Shown here in pieces: positions 45,501 to 56,000 of a stretch of DNA of 64,000 nt. Source of the stretch: Apus apus. Lineage: Eukaryota > Chordata > Aves > Apodiformes > Apodidae. The stretch's first letter is position 1; each line of letters opens with the position of its first letter. The stretch covers positions 64,066,905-64,130,904 of the forward strand of contig NC_067312.1 of the NCBI RefSeq assembly GCF_020740795.1, read 5' to 3'. A program made the position numbers and the translations under genes. Under the pieces are notes generated by a model that made no database searches, was not told the origin of the DNA, and saw nothing but the letters and a program-made list of their open reading frames with translations.

Positions 45501-48500
45501 AGGGTCCGCTGTGTGAAGTAATGGGGGTGGTAGCTCAAGAAGGCATTGTCATTACTCAGCAGTGTGTAGTTGATAGTGTTGTTGGCTCTGGAAATGAGCA
45601 GGGTTTGATGCTGAATGATTACCTGCAAAGTCATAGAGAAGATGGAATTTCACGCAGGAGAAAATCCAACAAACATGATGTCTGTATTTTTAAAAAAATC
45701 ATTGTAGCACATTGAAAAGAGCTGTCACTGCCATTTAGAGAAGTCTGAAGAACTAGATTTTTCTTCACAGCTCTCAGGGAAGCTTTTCTTTAGGTGGTAC
45801 ATTAATCACTAGAAAATCTGAAGTATCCAGATATTTTGCGAGTAATAATTCTCTAAAATAACTATTACTTGTACTCTGTAAAACTATGAATACATTTCCT
45901 TGGCTACTGCATTACAAATGATACTTTTATGTCTTGAATATTAAATTAAGACACCTGGGTTTACCATCTGAATTAAATCTAAATGGTTGTCCAACTCTGG
46001 AGTTACTTTGTACCCATTACACAAGTGTCTTGGTCCTGGACTCTGTTCCTCAATGAGTCATTTTACCCACTTGATGCTAACACAGAATTAGTCCTCCCAG
46101 TAATTTCACTGGTTACCATGCTGCTTTCCTGCAAAGTGGCAGAACTTTCAAGGTCTCTGTTTACCAGATTGTATCTAGGTATCCTAATGAAACAGCACTT
46201 CAGAAGGCTGACAAATGAAAAGGTCTAATAATCGTGTCCCTGAAGAACACAGAGCTCCAGCTCCTAACCATTCAAGGGTTAATTTTCCATTGGATGTGTT
46301 TTTTGTTCTCATATCACCATGTCATTATAAATACTTGCTTGTTCTCACAAACTCCCTGCAATGCACTCTGTGACTCTTTCCTTTGGAGAAGACTGCAACC
46401 TAAAGGAGCTGGGAGCCTTGGTCTCCACAGAAGCAGCTGGTTGTTTCTGGGTGACATACATGTTCCCAGGTTTGGGAATTACTACTTTGCACACGAGAAC
46501 CTGGGACTCTTGATGCTGTATAAGGTAGTGTCTCACAAAGCAACAGGCCTGCAGTGGGAACTATTGCTATGCAGGTGCAAGAGCCGAGCTTGCTCTGGGG
46601 ACAGGCCACAACATCTGGCAGGGGCAGGAATGCTGAGCATTCTCTTCTTCTGCTTTGCAGATCAACAGCAGCAATTCCTAGCAGTAATTAACGGGAATAC
46701 ACATACAGTCACTACCCAAAATGAAAGAATGGGCTTACAATGAGAGCTCAAGGGACTTCTTAATTATGTCTTACACAAGTAAGATAATAGCTAGTAGCAG
46801 TCAGATTATCACAGTAGTATTGCATGGAGAATGGATGCACGTGTGTAGTCTAATTAGGTGGATTAACTGGGGGACTTGACAATATCTGAAACCTTCTCCA
46901 ACACATGGAAGGATAGTTCTCAGTTGTTTTTTTAAAGGGAAGATAAAGAAAACTAATACAAACTAAATAAAGCTACTGAAAACACACTATTCAGGGAAAT
47001 CCTGGGTGTATCAATAGGGAACTCTCCTTTTGTTGGAACTGTCATTCTAAGTAGCTTCTTTAAAATTGCCTGTTAGTCTACTTTTGCAACTGCATTAACA
47101 CATCAGGAGACTCTACCATGGCAAGACTTTCAAAGAACTGAGTTACCTTTACAACCATAGCTGCATAGGTCACATCGGCTCGCCACAGTTGTGGAATGGA
47201 CCATCCAACCATTGGATCTGCTTCATCATTGTATATGGCAACAGAAGCAAAATTTGGAAACAGCTTCTGAATTTGTTCAACTGCTTCTACTTCTTGTTGC
47301 AAGATATAGAGAGAACTCCCACCTCCCTGCAACAATACTTCATATCTGCTTAGTGAAATTGAGGAAACAGTTGTAAACACACAAACATACCATACAGACA
47401 TAAATGTTCTGAAAACATGTTCCTGGAGTCCCTGAGAAGCAGTGGACCAGACGGTATTACTATTTTTACCCAATACATTACAGCATGTGCTGTTTGTATG
47501 ACCTCCTCCTAGAATATAAAATTGAAAAGAGGTAGAGGAGTTGTTTCCCCCAGGGAATTAGGGAGAGGCAAATTTGCTTTGAGTTGAAGTCTTGTGAGTG
47601 AACATCTTTAAAGTTTTCTTAGAATCCACAGCCATGCTTCCTGCTATAGACTGGGTGCTCATCTGGAAATCAACTTCATAAATCAGAATGAAATGTAAGT
47701 TGGATCAAACTGATTAAAAGTAGCTTTATAGTGAAATCTTGGACTGACCTTCTTATGGAGAGAGATGTAGTCCAGCCTTACACCAGTCTCCTTTGTGAAG
47801 AAGTTGGTTCCATTGTAGCAATGACACAGAAGACTCCAGCATATAGGTGATTTGGGTAAGGGGTGGAAGGAATCTCCAGGCCCTCCAAATTTTAGCAGAG
47901 GACTGGCTGCCCTTAATCCTTCTGAGCAAGCATCATAATAGTTGAGAAATCCTGAAGCCCAAACAGATATATGTATCAAAGATGGTAACTCAAAGTAGAA
48001 TCTTGATCTAAAATTACAGGGATATCTTATAACTCATTATTGCATTTATTGGAAGGATCTAAAAAACCCAGGGCTCCTCTTTCCTATGCACTGACAACAT
48101 GAGAAGACATCAAAATCTCAGCTGCATTCACAAGGTTCTTCCAAAGGTCTTATAAGGACAGGTTCTCAAAGCATGCATCTGTCAATGAACAATTTTCCTC
48201 TTATTCCACCCTTCAGCCCCTTAACCCAAGTAATCTTACTTTATATCCAAATAATGAACTATCTCTTCCTAGCGCAATTCCTGCTCCGTTTTCCCTGTTC
48301 TACTATCCCTGTATTTATACTGATGTCCAAGCAGGGAACAAAGTGTAGTCAGTAACATGACCTTAGCAAAACAGACTAAGTATACCTTTCACATTTCTTA
48401 TCTCTCCTATCTACCTTATTTCTTACCAGCACCTCTCCTTTCTCAATGTCACCCTGCCATCCTCCTCATCCCTCATACCTATCTCACTTTACTACACTAG

Positions 48501-50088
48501 TAAGGTGCTCCAAAACATGCTTACCATTCACTGTCATAGACACATTGTCAAAGTCATGGTGGTCTGGTTCATTCCACGTTTCAAAATTCCATTTAGCAAC
48601 ATGGTCCAGTCCGTACCTATCTGTAGGAAAGGCCTCATCTATCAGTGAGGTGCATATTCAGACAATCCCCTCAATTAGTCCCTGATCCAGGCAATTGTAC
48701 CAATTAGCAGTGCATGAGAGGTTTAGCACCCAGAGCTACAACTTGGTACAAATATTACCTGTTTTTAATAATGAGGGAAATGTGATTTTGGTAGCTTCAA
48801 AATGATCTCTCATTTTCAATCAAATGCAGCAATATTTGAAAAATATGACAGGTGAGAAAAAGGTGATACACATTACAGCCTGGTGGTGAGGGCACTCACC
48901 TAGCCTTAACTCAGGTTGTTGTTTCTGTCTCATCAGAGATATTTGAAGCTGACATGTGGGAAGTATTCAGGTTATCAGTTATTCAGGTTATCATGTCCTA
49001 CTGCAAGCTGGGGGTTTACTATACAACAACGTAGCAAAGTTACCTTTGGCCAGGCCAAAGGTGCTACCCAGAACACTACTCATTCAGGGTGTTGGGCCTG
49101 GATCAGCACAACTAAAGGAGCTATTATTCCACTGTCTATTCTGTCACGGCTTTTTTCTTCTTCTGTGCTGAAATCCAGAGTCTTTAAATTCTTCACAGTT
49201 CAGAGGCAGTTAGAAGGGATTACAACAGAATATGTAACAAGGCTTTTTAATACTTTCTTTTTTTTTTTTTTTTTTTTTAACTCACCTATGTATCTGCTGG
49301 CGACAAGTGTAATTAAGTCTCTCCATCTTACTACTTGCTCTTTATCTTCAAAATCTAAAAAATATCCTGATGGATTCCCCATCAATTCAAATCCTGAAAA
49401 AGAAAAAAAATATCAGTCTCCTTTTTCTGTGAATGCTCTCTCTTTTTCACTAATGAAGGGTTTACTGAATTATCTTAAACAAAGTTGTTAATGAAGACAC
49501 ATCATTAAATGGGCTTTCTCTCCTGTTTCTACATGTCCCCACCAGGAATATTTCAGATCTGAGGTTGCTCACACTCATTACTTGTCAGTTACTACAGTAA
49601 TCATTACTAACATTCAGCACCCTAGATTCAGGACTCAGAACTTTAAACTGTGCATGCTTGCAGAAATTCAAGGGAAGCTATAACTTCAGTATCTGCTTCT
49701 CTGGTCCTTTCACGGACCTGTTAATGTGTACAAAGCTTTCTCCCCTCCAAGAGATCTCATTTCCCAATTCATACATCTCACACTGTTGTTGAAAGCCATG
49801 TAAAACCATTTATGTTGTTTTAATTGCCCTAATAGTGTTTTGCTCACAGTGTTTACATTTACATGGATATCAGGTAAAGACAAGTAGGGAAAAAATGAAT
49901 TTGTATCAAAATCAGCTTTGGCAAAGCTCTTTAAGGATCTTCTGATGATTGTACAATACAAGCAAACAGATGTAACAAGTTGTGGAGGTAGGGAGCTGCC
50001 CTTACCTGGAATTAGCTTATTTTCCCACAGACGATCCATGAAGTTATCCAAAGCAGTAAAGTTGTAGTGAAGTTTCCCATTAATCACT
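39482..50088 (-). CDS. IDUA: IDUA, alpha-L-iduronidase, exons 3-14 (5' exons not found)
   Basis: Lysosomal glycoside hydrolase of family GH39 that removes terminal alpha-L-iduronate from dermatan and heparan sulfate. Twelve exons join in phase on the minus strand: 50006-50088, 49286-49393, 48525-48620, 47749-47951, 47147-47326, 45406-45622, 44609-44824, 43872-43993, 43222-43347, 42529-42605, 41648-41748 and 39482-39588, about 545 codons. Exon phases agree with human IDUA exons 3-14, and exons 10-13 (122, 126, 77, 101 bp) agree in length as I recall them. The acid/base glutamate lies in WNEPDHHD (human E182) and the nucleophile in YNDEADP (human E299). The TIM barrel, beta-sandwich and fibronectin-like C terminus are all covered. 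Missing are exons 1-2 (signal peptide, first strands); in human a long intron 2 separates them, so they probably lie right of 64 kb. No stop or frame break is seen, so the gene looks functional. Confidence 0.92.
41648..41748 (-). CDS. IDUA: IDUA exon 13
   Basis: 101 bp, phase 2 in and phase 1 out: [33 protein letters not shown] of the fibronectin type III-like C-terminal domain. Acceptor TTTTCCAG, donor GTAAGG. Confidence 0.94.
42529..42605 (-). CDS. IDUA: IDUA exon 12
   Basis: 77 bp, phase 0 in and phase 2 out: [20 protein letters not shown] then GCVNS. It is too short to appear as a long ORF and is supported by the acceptor GGACAG, donor GTAAGT and match to the human LTQGQLVLVWSD region. 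Confidence 0.93.
43222..43347 (-). CDS. IDUA: IDUA exon 11
   Basis: Forty-two codons in phase 0: [20 protein letters not shown] and [16 protein letters not shown]. Donor GTAAGT at 43216-43221. Confidence 0.93.
43872..43993 (-). CDS. IDUA: IDUA exon 10
   Basis: 122 bp, phase 1 in and phase 0 out: [40 protein letters not shown]. Length equals the human exon. Acceptor CCTAAAG, donor GTATGG. Confidence 0.93.
44609..44824 (-). CDS. IDUA: IDUA exon 9
   Basis: 216 bp in phase 1: [12 protein letters not shown], then [12 protein letters not shown] and [20 protein letters not shown] of the beta-sandwich domain. The loops diverge most here compared with mammals. Donor GTAAAC. Confidence 0.9.
45406..45622 (-). 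CDS. IDUA: IDUA exon 8
   Basis: 217 bp, phase 0 in and phase 1 out: [40 protein letters not shown] and [14 protein letters not shown], very close to the human sequence. Acceptor TTTGCAG, donor GTATAG. Confidence 0.95.
47147..47326 (-). CDS. IDUA: IDUA exon 7 (catalytic nucleophile Glu)
   Basis: Sixty codons in phase 0: [20 protein letters not shown], then [20 protein letters not shown] and [17 protein letters not shown] contains the equivalent of human E299. Confidence 0.95.
47749..47951 (-). CDS. IDUA: IDUA exon 6
   Basis: 203 bp, phase 1 in and phase 0 out: [52 protein letters not shown]. The donor GTCAGT is unusual in having C at +3. Confidence 0.94.
48525..48620 (-). CDS. IDUA: IDUA exon 5 (catalytic acid/base Glu)
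   Basis: 96 bp in phase 1: [20 protein letters not shown] followed by [19 protein letters not shown] carries the glutamate equivalent to human E182. Acceptor CCTACAG, donor GTAAGC. Confidence 0.95.
49258..49278 (-). repeat. 21-base A/T homopolymer beside the IDUA exon 4 donor
   Basis: T21 on the plus strand, that is A21 at intron positions +8 to +28 of IDUA intron 4. It may be unstable or mis-sequenced; the donor itself is intact. Confidence 0.85.
49286..49393 (-). CDS. IDUA: IDUA exon 4
   Basis: 108 bp in phase 1: [20 protein letters not shown] and [15 protein letters not shown]. The donor GTGAGTT is followed from intron position +8 by 21 A (T run at 49258-49278 on the plus strand). Confidence 0.94.
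50006..50088 (-). CDS. IDUA: IDUA exon 3
   Basis: 83 bp, phase 2 in and phase 1 out, coding [20 protein letters not shown] and [11 protein letters not shown] is a potential N-glycosylation site. Acceptor TTCTTCAG, donor GTAAGG. The phase-2 entry matches the human exon 2/3 junction. Confidence 0.93.
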
Positions 50089-50214
50089 CTGAAGAACACA
50101 GATAGTAAAAAGTACAAATATAAATATTACAGCAAAGGTGGCACTTGGTTGTAGATAATGGGTCAGATGGCTGCCTTCTTGTAGCTCTCAAAATTTACAC
50201 ACAACTAGAATTCA

Positions 50215-50530
50215 CAGAGTCACAGAATTACCAAGGCTGGAAAAGGCCTTTAAGATCATCCAGTCCAGCCTATGACCAACACTAACACATCAGCTAGACC
50301 ATGGCCCTAAGTGCCACATCCAGCCTTTCCTTGAACACATCCAGGGACAGTGCCTCCACCACTTCCCTGGGAAGTCCACTCCAATGTCTGATCACTCTCT
50401 CCATGAGGAAGTACTTCCTAACTTCCAACCTAAACCTTCCCTGGGAGCAGCTTGAGGCTATGCCCTGTTGTCTTGTTGCTGGTTGCCTGGAAAAAGAGCC
50501 TAAGCCCACCTGACTACAATCTCCCTTCAG
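50215..50530 (-). mobile_element. CR1 LINE fragment, antisense, in IDUA intron 2
   Basis: CR1 in reverse orientation: TCACAGAATTACCAAGGCTG at the tail end (left), CTTTAAGATCATCCAGTCCA, TCCACCACTTCCCTGGGAAG, and CTTCCTAACTTCCAACCTAA to the right. It is a different CR1 subfamily from the two plus-strand copies, judging by tail sequence. Confidence 0.85.
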
Positions 50531-52935
50531 GTAGTTGAAGAGAGTGATACAAGCTTCCTTCCTCTAAAGTAACAGGTGTTTACCATATGCAGGTCATCTT
50601 TCTTGTCCAATTCATGTCCTTTTCCTATTCCAGCAGCAATAACAGAAGCAACATAATGAGCTTGCTTGGTGAATTTTGAGTTTGTAACAGGGTATTAAGA
50701 TTTCTAACTCTTTGCTGAAGTGAAATTTATTTAGACTTTTTTGGCTAACCTTTTTTCTCAGTCTCCATCTGATTCCCTACTGCAATGCCAGCTAGTTTCC
50801 ACCTTGGTTCCATGTGCAGTCTTCTTAATGTTCTCTAAATTTGCAATATATAATGTAGCTTTCTTGAGCAGTGCTTTTTCTGGATTTAGCTCCAGCTGAG
50901 AAAGAATTTTGTATCTTTCAAAGAATGCAAAATTTATCACACGTCTGTAATCTTTACATCATTGTTAGCATTTGCTTACAATTTCTCTTAGGATCTCAGG
51001 CTGCAATCCTTTTTACACAGCTTTGAATACATGTGGGAGTAGCCCCACAATTCACCCACCTGTTTGTGCTGGGGAATCTTGCAGGAGCACAGACAGTAAA
51101 CTCTGGGCGTATACATGCATGGGAACACTGGAGTTCTGTTACACTGGGGATGAAAATTGGCACTGGCAATGTATCTAGGATACATCTGTACATATGTTTT
51201 AAACACCTGAAAGGCTTTTCTTACCTCTTAAGAAATGAAAACAAATACAATGTAATATGTGGGTCAATGTACAATTCCCCATAACTACTGAATTTGTGGC
51301 TTGATTTAACTGAAATCTGACAGGGGAGGCTATGCTTTGACAGTATGAAGTGCCAAACAGGAATTAAAATTGAACTTCTGTTGACAATACTCTGGCAGTG
51401 TGACTTACTGCCATTTGATCCAAGCCACAGCCTTGGCTTGGTGCCCAAATTCTGAACTCAGTATGCCCTGAGCAAAAGGCTTTGTAAGCACTCTTGAGAA
51501 AAGTCGTGCCCTGGTCACATAGGAGGGCTCATCAGGGTCTTGCCAGTGCCTCACAAGGCTGATATCTCCAGCCTTGCCACAGCACTACAACTTATTTCTT
51601 TGGCACAGTGCAGCCCAGGCTCTGCCTCTGCTGTTTTGCCTAATATCTCCTTGGCACCTTGGGTCTGCCAGGGTGGAAAGCTGTACAAAGGAACTGCAGA
51701 TGCAGTGCCCTAGTTTATGATGGAAGGGGGAGAGACAATCACTTACAGTCCTTCTAACTGCTCAGTGCTAGCAAGGTGTGGTGAGCACACAAGATAGCAA
51801 GTGAGAATGGGACACTCAGCAGATCTCTTAAATCAATGCTGGGCTCTGCGCTGATATTCACACTTCATTTTTTTCCGTGCCTTCCCATGCTTTTCTGAGC
51901 CTTTTGGATGGAGGGAAGGTTCTAGTGAAGAACCTGTAATAGCAATCCCAGGGTTCTCAGATGATTAAGAATGGTTAACAGAATTGCTTAGTGAATAAAG
52001 AAGGGAACTGTGCAACCCAAAAAGGACAAAGTGTCACCAGCATCTCTGATCATGCTCTAGAAGAGGAAAAAAGGCCAGGCAAAACAAATGTAACATACAT
52101 GATAGCCACTGCAGCAGCTCCACCTGCGATGTAACCAAGCACACAGTGTAAGCCCCAGCTCGGTAACACTACTTTGCCACAGACCTGAAATTGCTTTTTC
52201 TCTTTTAAAGCAAGTCCTTCCACCACGAGAGAATCATCATGCCTGCAGCCACTGACTGGCTTGCAGTTCCTGCCAGAGTCACATGCTGCAGCTATGAAAA
52301 GAAAGAAAGGAAGCAGAAAGACACTCACTTTAGTATCCATAAGAGCCCTGTAGAAGTTACTGTTGAATTAAATAACGGTCATTTGGAACTAGGGTTTTGA
52401 TTTTCTTGTTGGCTTGTTGGGGGGTTTTTGCTTAGATGGAGGTTAAAAAACAAAACAAAAAAACAATCTTATTCCAAAGTTCGAAGACAAATATTTTGTT
52501 GCAAAAGGCAGCTGTGTTCCCTCAGATTCATTAACTACTTCCAGTTGTACCCTGTGTTCTATTGAAATATTTGCTTACATGCAGACTTAAAGTCAGCAAG
52601 AATAAGAATTATTAACTCTACTGTCTTGTAAAAACTTAATAAACCCATTTAGATTAATGACTCCAGTGTAAGGTCTACACAGTACTATGTGAAATGCATG
52701 TACACTTAAGATACTGGCACATCTACATTTTTCCTCTTGTATCAATTAAGTAAAATATTTAAAACTGAATGCCACTGCTAGCCATAACTGAAGAGATAGA
52801 ACATGAGATCCTGTGTTATGTGTGCAGGCATAGAGGCACTACTTATATCCTTCAGCTGATCTGTCACTTTATGAGAATCTTTCCTTGCTTGCAAATGGAT
52901 TAGGCAATATGCTTTTATTAATAAAATAATATTAT

Positions 52936-53000
52936 TTGGACTAGATGATCTTTCGAGGTCCCTTCCAACCCCTATGATTCTATGATTCTATGAAATTATT
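52936..53000 (+). mobile_element. CR1 LINE, 3' tail only
   Basis: GACTAGATGATCTTTCGAGG, CCCTTCCAACCCC, then ATGATTCTATGATTCTATGA, the octamer-repeat tail of CR1. Only about 60 bp remain. Confidence 0.85.
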
Positions 53001-56000
53001 ACTTAACTGATAGAATCACCCATTTCTCAGATCTTGATCTTATCCTTACCCATACTACTTTCCCGATGGGAAATTGTTGGGGTTTGTTTAAAAACCTATA
53101 CAGGATCACTAGAATTTGGCTTGCATGGTTGCATGCCATGCAGTGTCTGGAAGCCATGCCAACTGCCACAAGTGAGGCACAACAGTAACCTCACAAGCTG
53201 GTATTATGTACAAAAATTTTGCATGGGAAAAATTGGCTCCACTGTCAGTTTGTTAGCAGGAATGCTATAAATATAATTTTAGGACACTGAAGATCAGATC
53301 AAAACTGTTACAGGCATGTGACAAAGTAAATCCCTGATCCTGGACAAATTCACTTGACGTTGTCAACGCTGTTCAAAACAGCTTTGTACATCTGACCTCA
53401 GACCTGCTGGTGCAGCATGGCATATCCATGATTGAGCAAGCTCACAGACTTTTACAGTCATCTTCCTTCCTTATTTTTTTTTTTATTATTTTTTGTTTAC
53501 TCCTCTTCTGATCTCTCTGCCCTTGATCATGGTTTCTAGACACCACTGTCTTCATTTATGACGATGCAGAAGGCTGTGTCCTTGTAGTTTCATTTGAGTG
53601 CTTGTCAGTCAGGGGCTGTTCATGATTTGCTGTTGCACATTTCTGTTGTGGAGTGGTGATCACTGTCCCATCTGTGCCTGGCTTTCAAATGTTCTTCAGA
53701 TGGGCTTTTTCTGGGAGACTTGACAGATAAGGCCTTCCTTATCTTCTGTCATTAAAAGCAACTACACTAAAGCATGTTTATGGGCACCCTGGCACCAATG
53801 CCCTTACAAGCCCTAGCCCTGAAGTTGCCATATTCCAGAGACTGCTGCCTGCTGGTGAGATGCCTTTCCAGCCTTTGTCATGGTCTCAGTTCCAGGCCCA
53901 TATTTGTATGTGCCACCTCTTCAGAGCAACAACTGTGCTGTGAACATAAAGAGCTGTGATGAGTAGGGAGGGCAGTCTGCTGGCTCTCTTCCTTGAAAGC
54001 ATGTGCTTTGTGGGCCATCCTTTGCCGAGTCAAAGGTTACAGGCCCTTGTTAACAGCTTTCCACTGCCTTCTTTTACTGGAGTAAGGTTCTTCCAGTATG
54101 GAGGGAAATTCTTTTCAAGTGCATAAGCAGCTACTGGATAACCTGTCAAAGTGTTTTAAGCTAATCATGTGCTTCTTATCCTTGCCACTTTCAGCCTATG
54201 CTCCTTCACAAACTTAATGTCTTGGTAGGGCAGGGGTAGGCTAGCTTTGGCTGTCAACACCCTGCAACGCAGCCTGATCTGCTCCAGTTAGCACACCTGT
54301 GAATACTGCTCCTGCACTCCTATGCCCTGCTGCTGCTGCTTCCCTTCTACCCTTAGGTGATCCTGCCCACGGATATAGTAGCACACCCTGGAAAGCAAGT
54401 GCACGCAGACATTGGACCAAATATCTTATCTACAGAGAAGAGAACAAAAAAACATCAGCAGGGAGTGTTTCGATTCTGGGTAATCTTCAGGTAAGTACTG
54501 AATCTCTGATAACACATGAGGCTAACTTTATCAAACTTTATTGTAATGTACTGAATAAAACTTTCTGGGATAGGAAGCCTTGTGGCTGACTCCTGTGAGT
54601 AGGTCACAGCTCATTTAGAAACTCAAGGGTAACATGTAGGGTAACCATCAACAGAGCTGTTCTATTGATGAGAGCCCTGTCTGGCTTACAATTGATATGA
54701 CTAGGAAATATCTATACACTGTAGTAGTGCCTTTCTCATCCTGACATTCTCACTGAGGTGATGTGATCTCCCTTTGAATTTCTGGGGTACACAGTTACCA
54801 AGCACATTAGAAGCTAACACAATCTGGCTTGCTTTCATCCATGTCTGAGAACAGCCTCTCTTCTGGTAGATAGGCTGTAGTGGCTGGCTAACACAACTCC
54901 CAGGGCAGCAGAGCCTGCTTGCAACCCCACTGGGAGCTTCTTCTGGGAAAGATAGCTTGCCTATTGCCAAATGTAGCTGAGAAACAGGGACAGAAAACTG
55001 GTGTAAGGTGTTGGCAGAGGAGAGGTGCAAACAACACCTTAACAGGTATAACATTTTTCAGCAAGATTGACCTCAGACTTGGAAACGCACTACATGACGG
55101 AGGTACTTCAAAAAGACCCTAAAGCACATGGGAGGTTTTCTGTGTTACATTCTTAGAAAGAAGTGAAAGTGGAGTCTAAGATACTACCCTGCTATGTCTG
55201 CTGAGATAATGAAGACATGATATACCATGATTCATTTTATAGAGATGGCTTAGCTGTATGTCAGACCATCTTCCAGCCTTGTAAGCCAGTTCCTGCAAAC
55301 AAGCACTCCCTTGGCCATGATACAAGGCTATGGACCAATGGTAACACAGTCACTGTCTTTCTGATGAGTGTAAAAATGCATGATAATTAAATTCCCCCCC
55401 TCAAGAATAAACAGTTGCACCAGCAGATGACTACTACCAGAAGCATCCTTAGATACTGTGTCCCAAAGAACTGCTAACTGCCTTTCTAGAGTCCATGATG
55501 CCATTTTAGGAATCAGACACCTCCGGAGCAGACCCAGCCTAACCTGGAAAGGAGCTCAGTGTCCAAAGCCAAGATGTTCACTGGAAAGTTGTAAGAACAA
55601 GCACCAATAAACTACACCCGTTCAAACTCTTGCTGCTGCCAGGTCCTCCAGAAGGAACTGTCTTCAGAAGCAACTGTCTTATTTCTTTAGCCAGGAGAGC
55701 AGGTTGTTGAAGTGACAGTAAAGCACATAAATGGTAATCACAGGATCTCCAAGATGAATCTCAAAAGCTCTGGATAGGAAATGTCAGCAAGTTTATCTTT
55801 TCCAAGAGGGCCACCCATTGCCCTCCAAGTCCCTCTTACAACACATAAGGATCCTGCCTCCTTGTTTTTTTACTTACTCTTGCAGCTATAAGGAACAAAA
55901 GGAAGCCAGTTTAAAGTTCAGGCTGTTAGAGACCTTGTTTGCTTCAAAACCATCGATTGTCTACACAAGCTTCTTGTTCTGCTGAGTACTTTAAAAAAAC

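Noticed and set aside
46234-46743. 169-codon plus-strand ORF in IDUA intron 7
   Set aside because: No family resemblance and no exon borders; lies wholly in an intron on the opposite strand.
48916-49491. 191-codon plus-strand ORF, the longest in the window
   Set aside because: It runs antisense across IDUA exon 4 and reads through the T21 tract as polyphenylalanine, so it is a shadow.
50758-50940. Minus-strand ORF containing LELNPEKALLKKATLYIANL
   Set aside because: It looks helical but matches no IDUA exon and has only a poor acceptor; kept out as a gene call.
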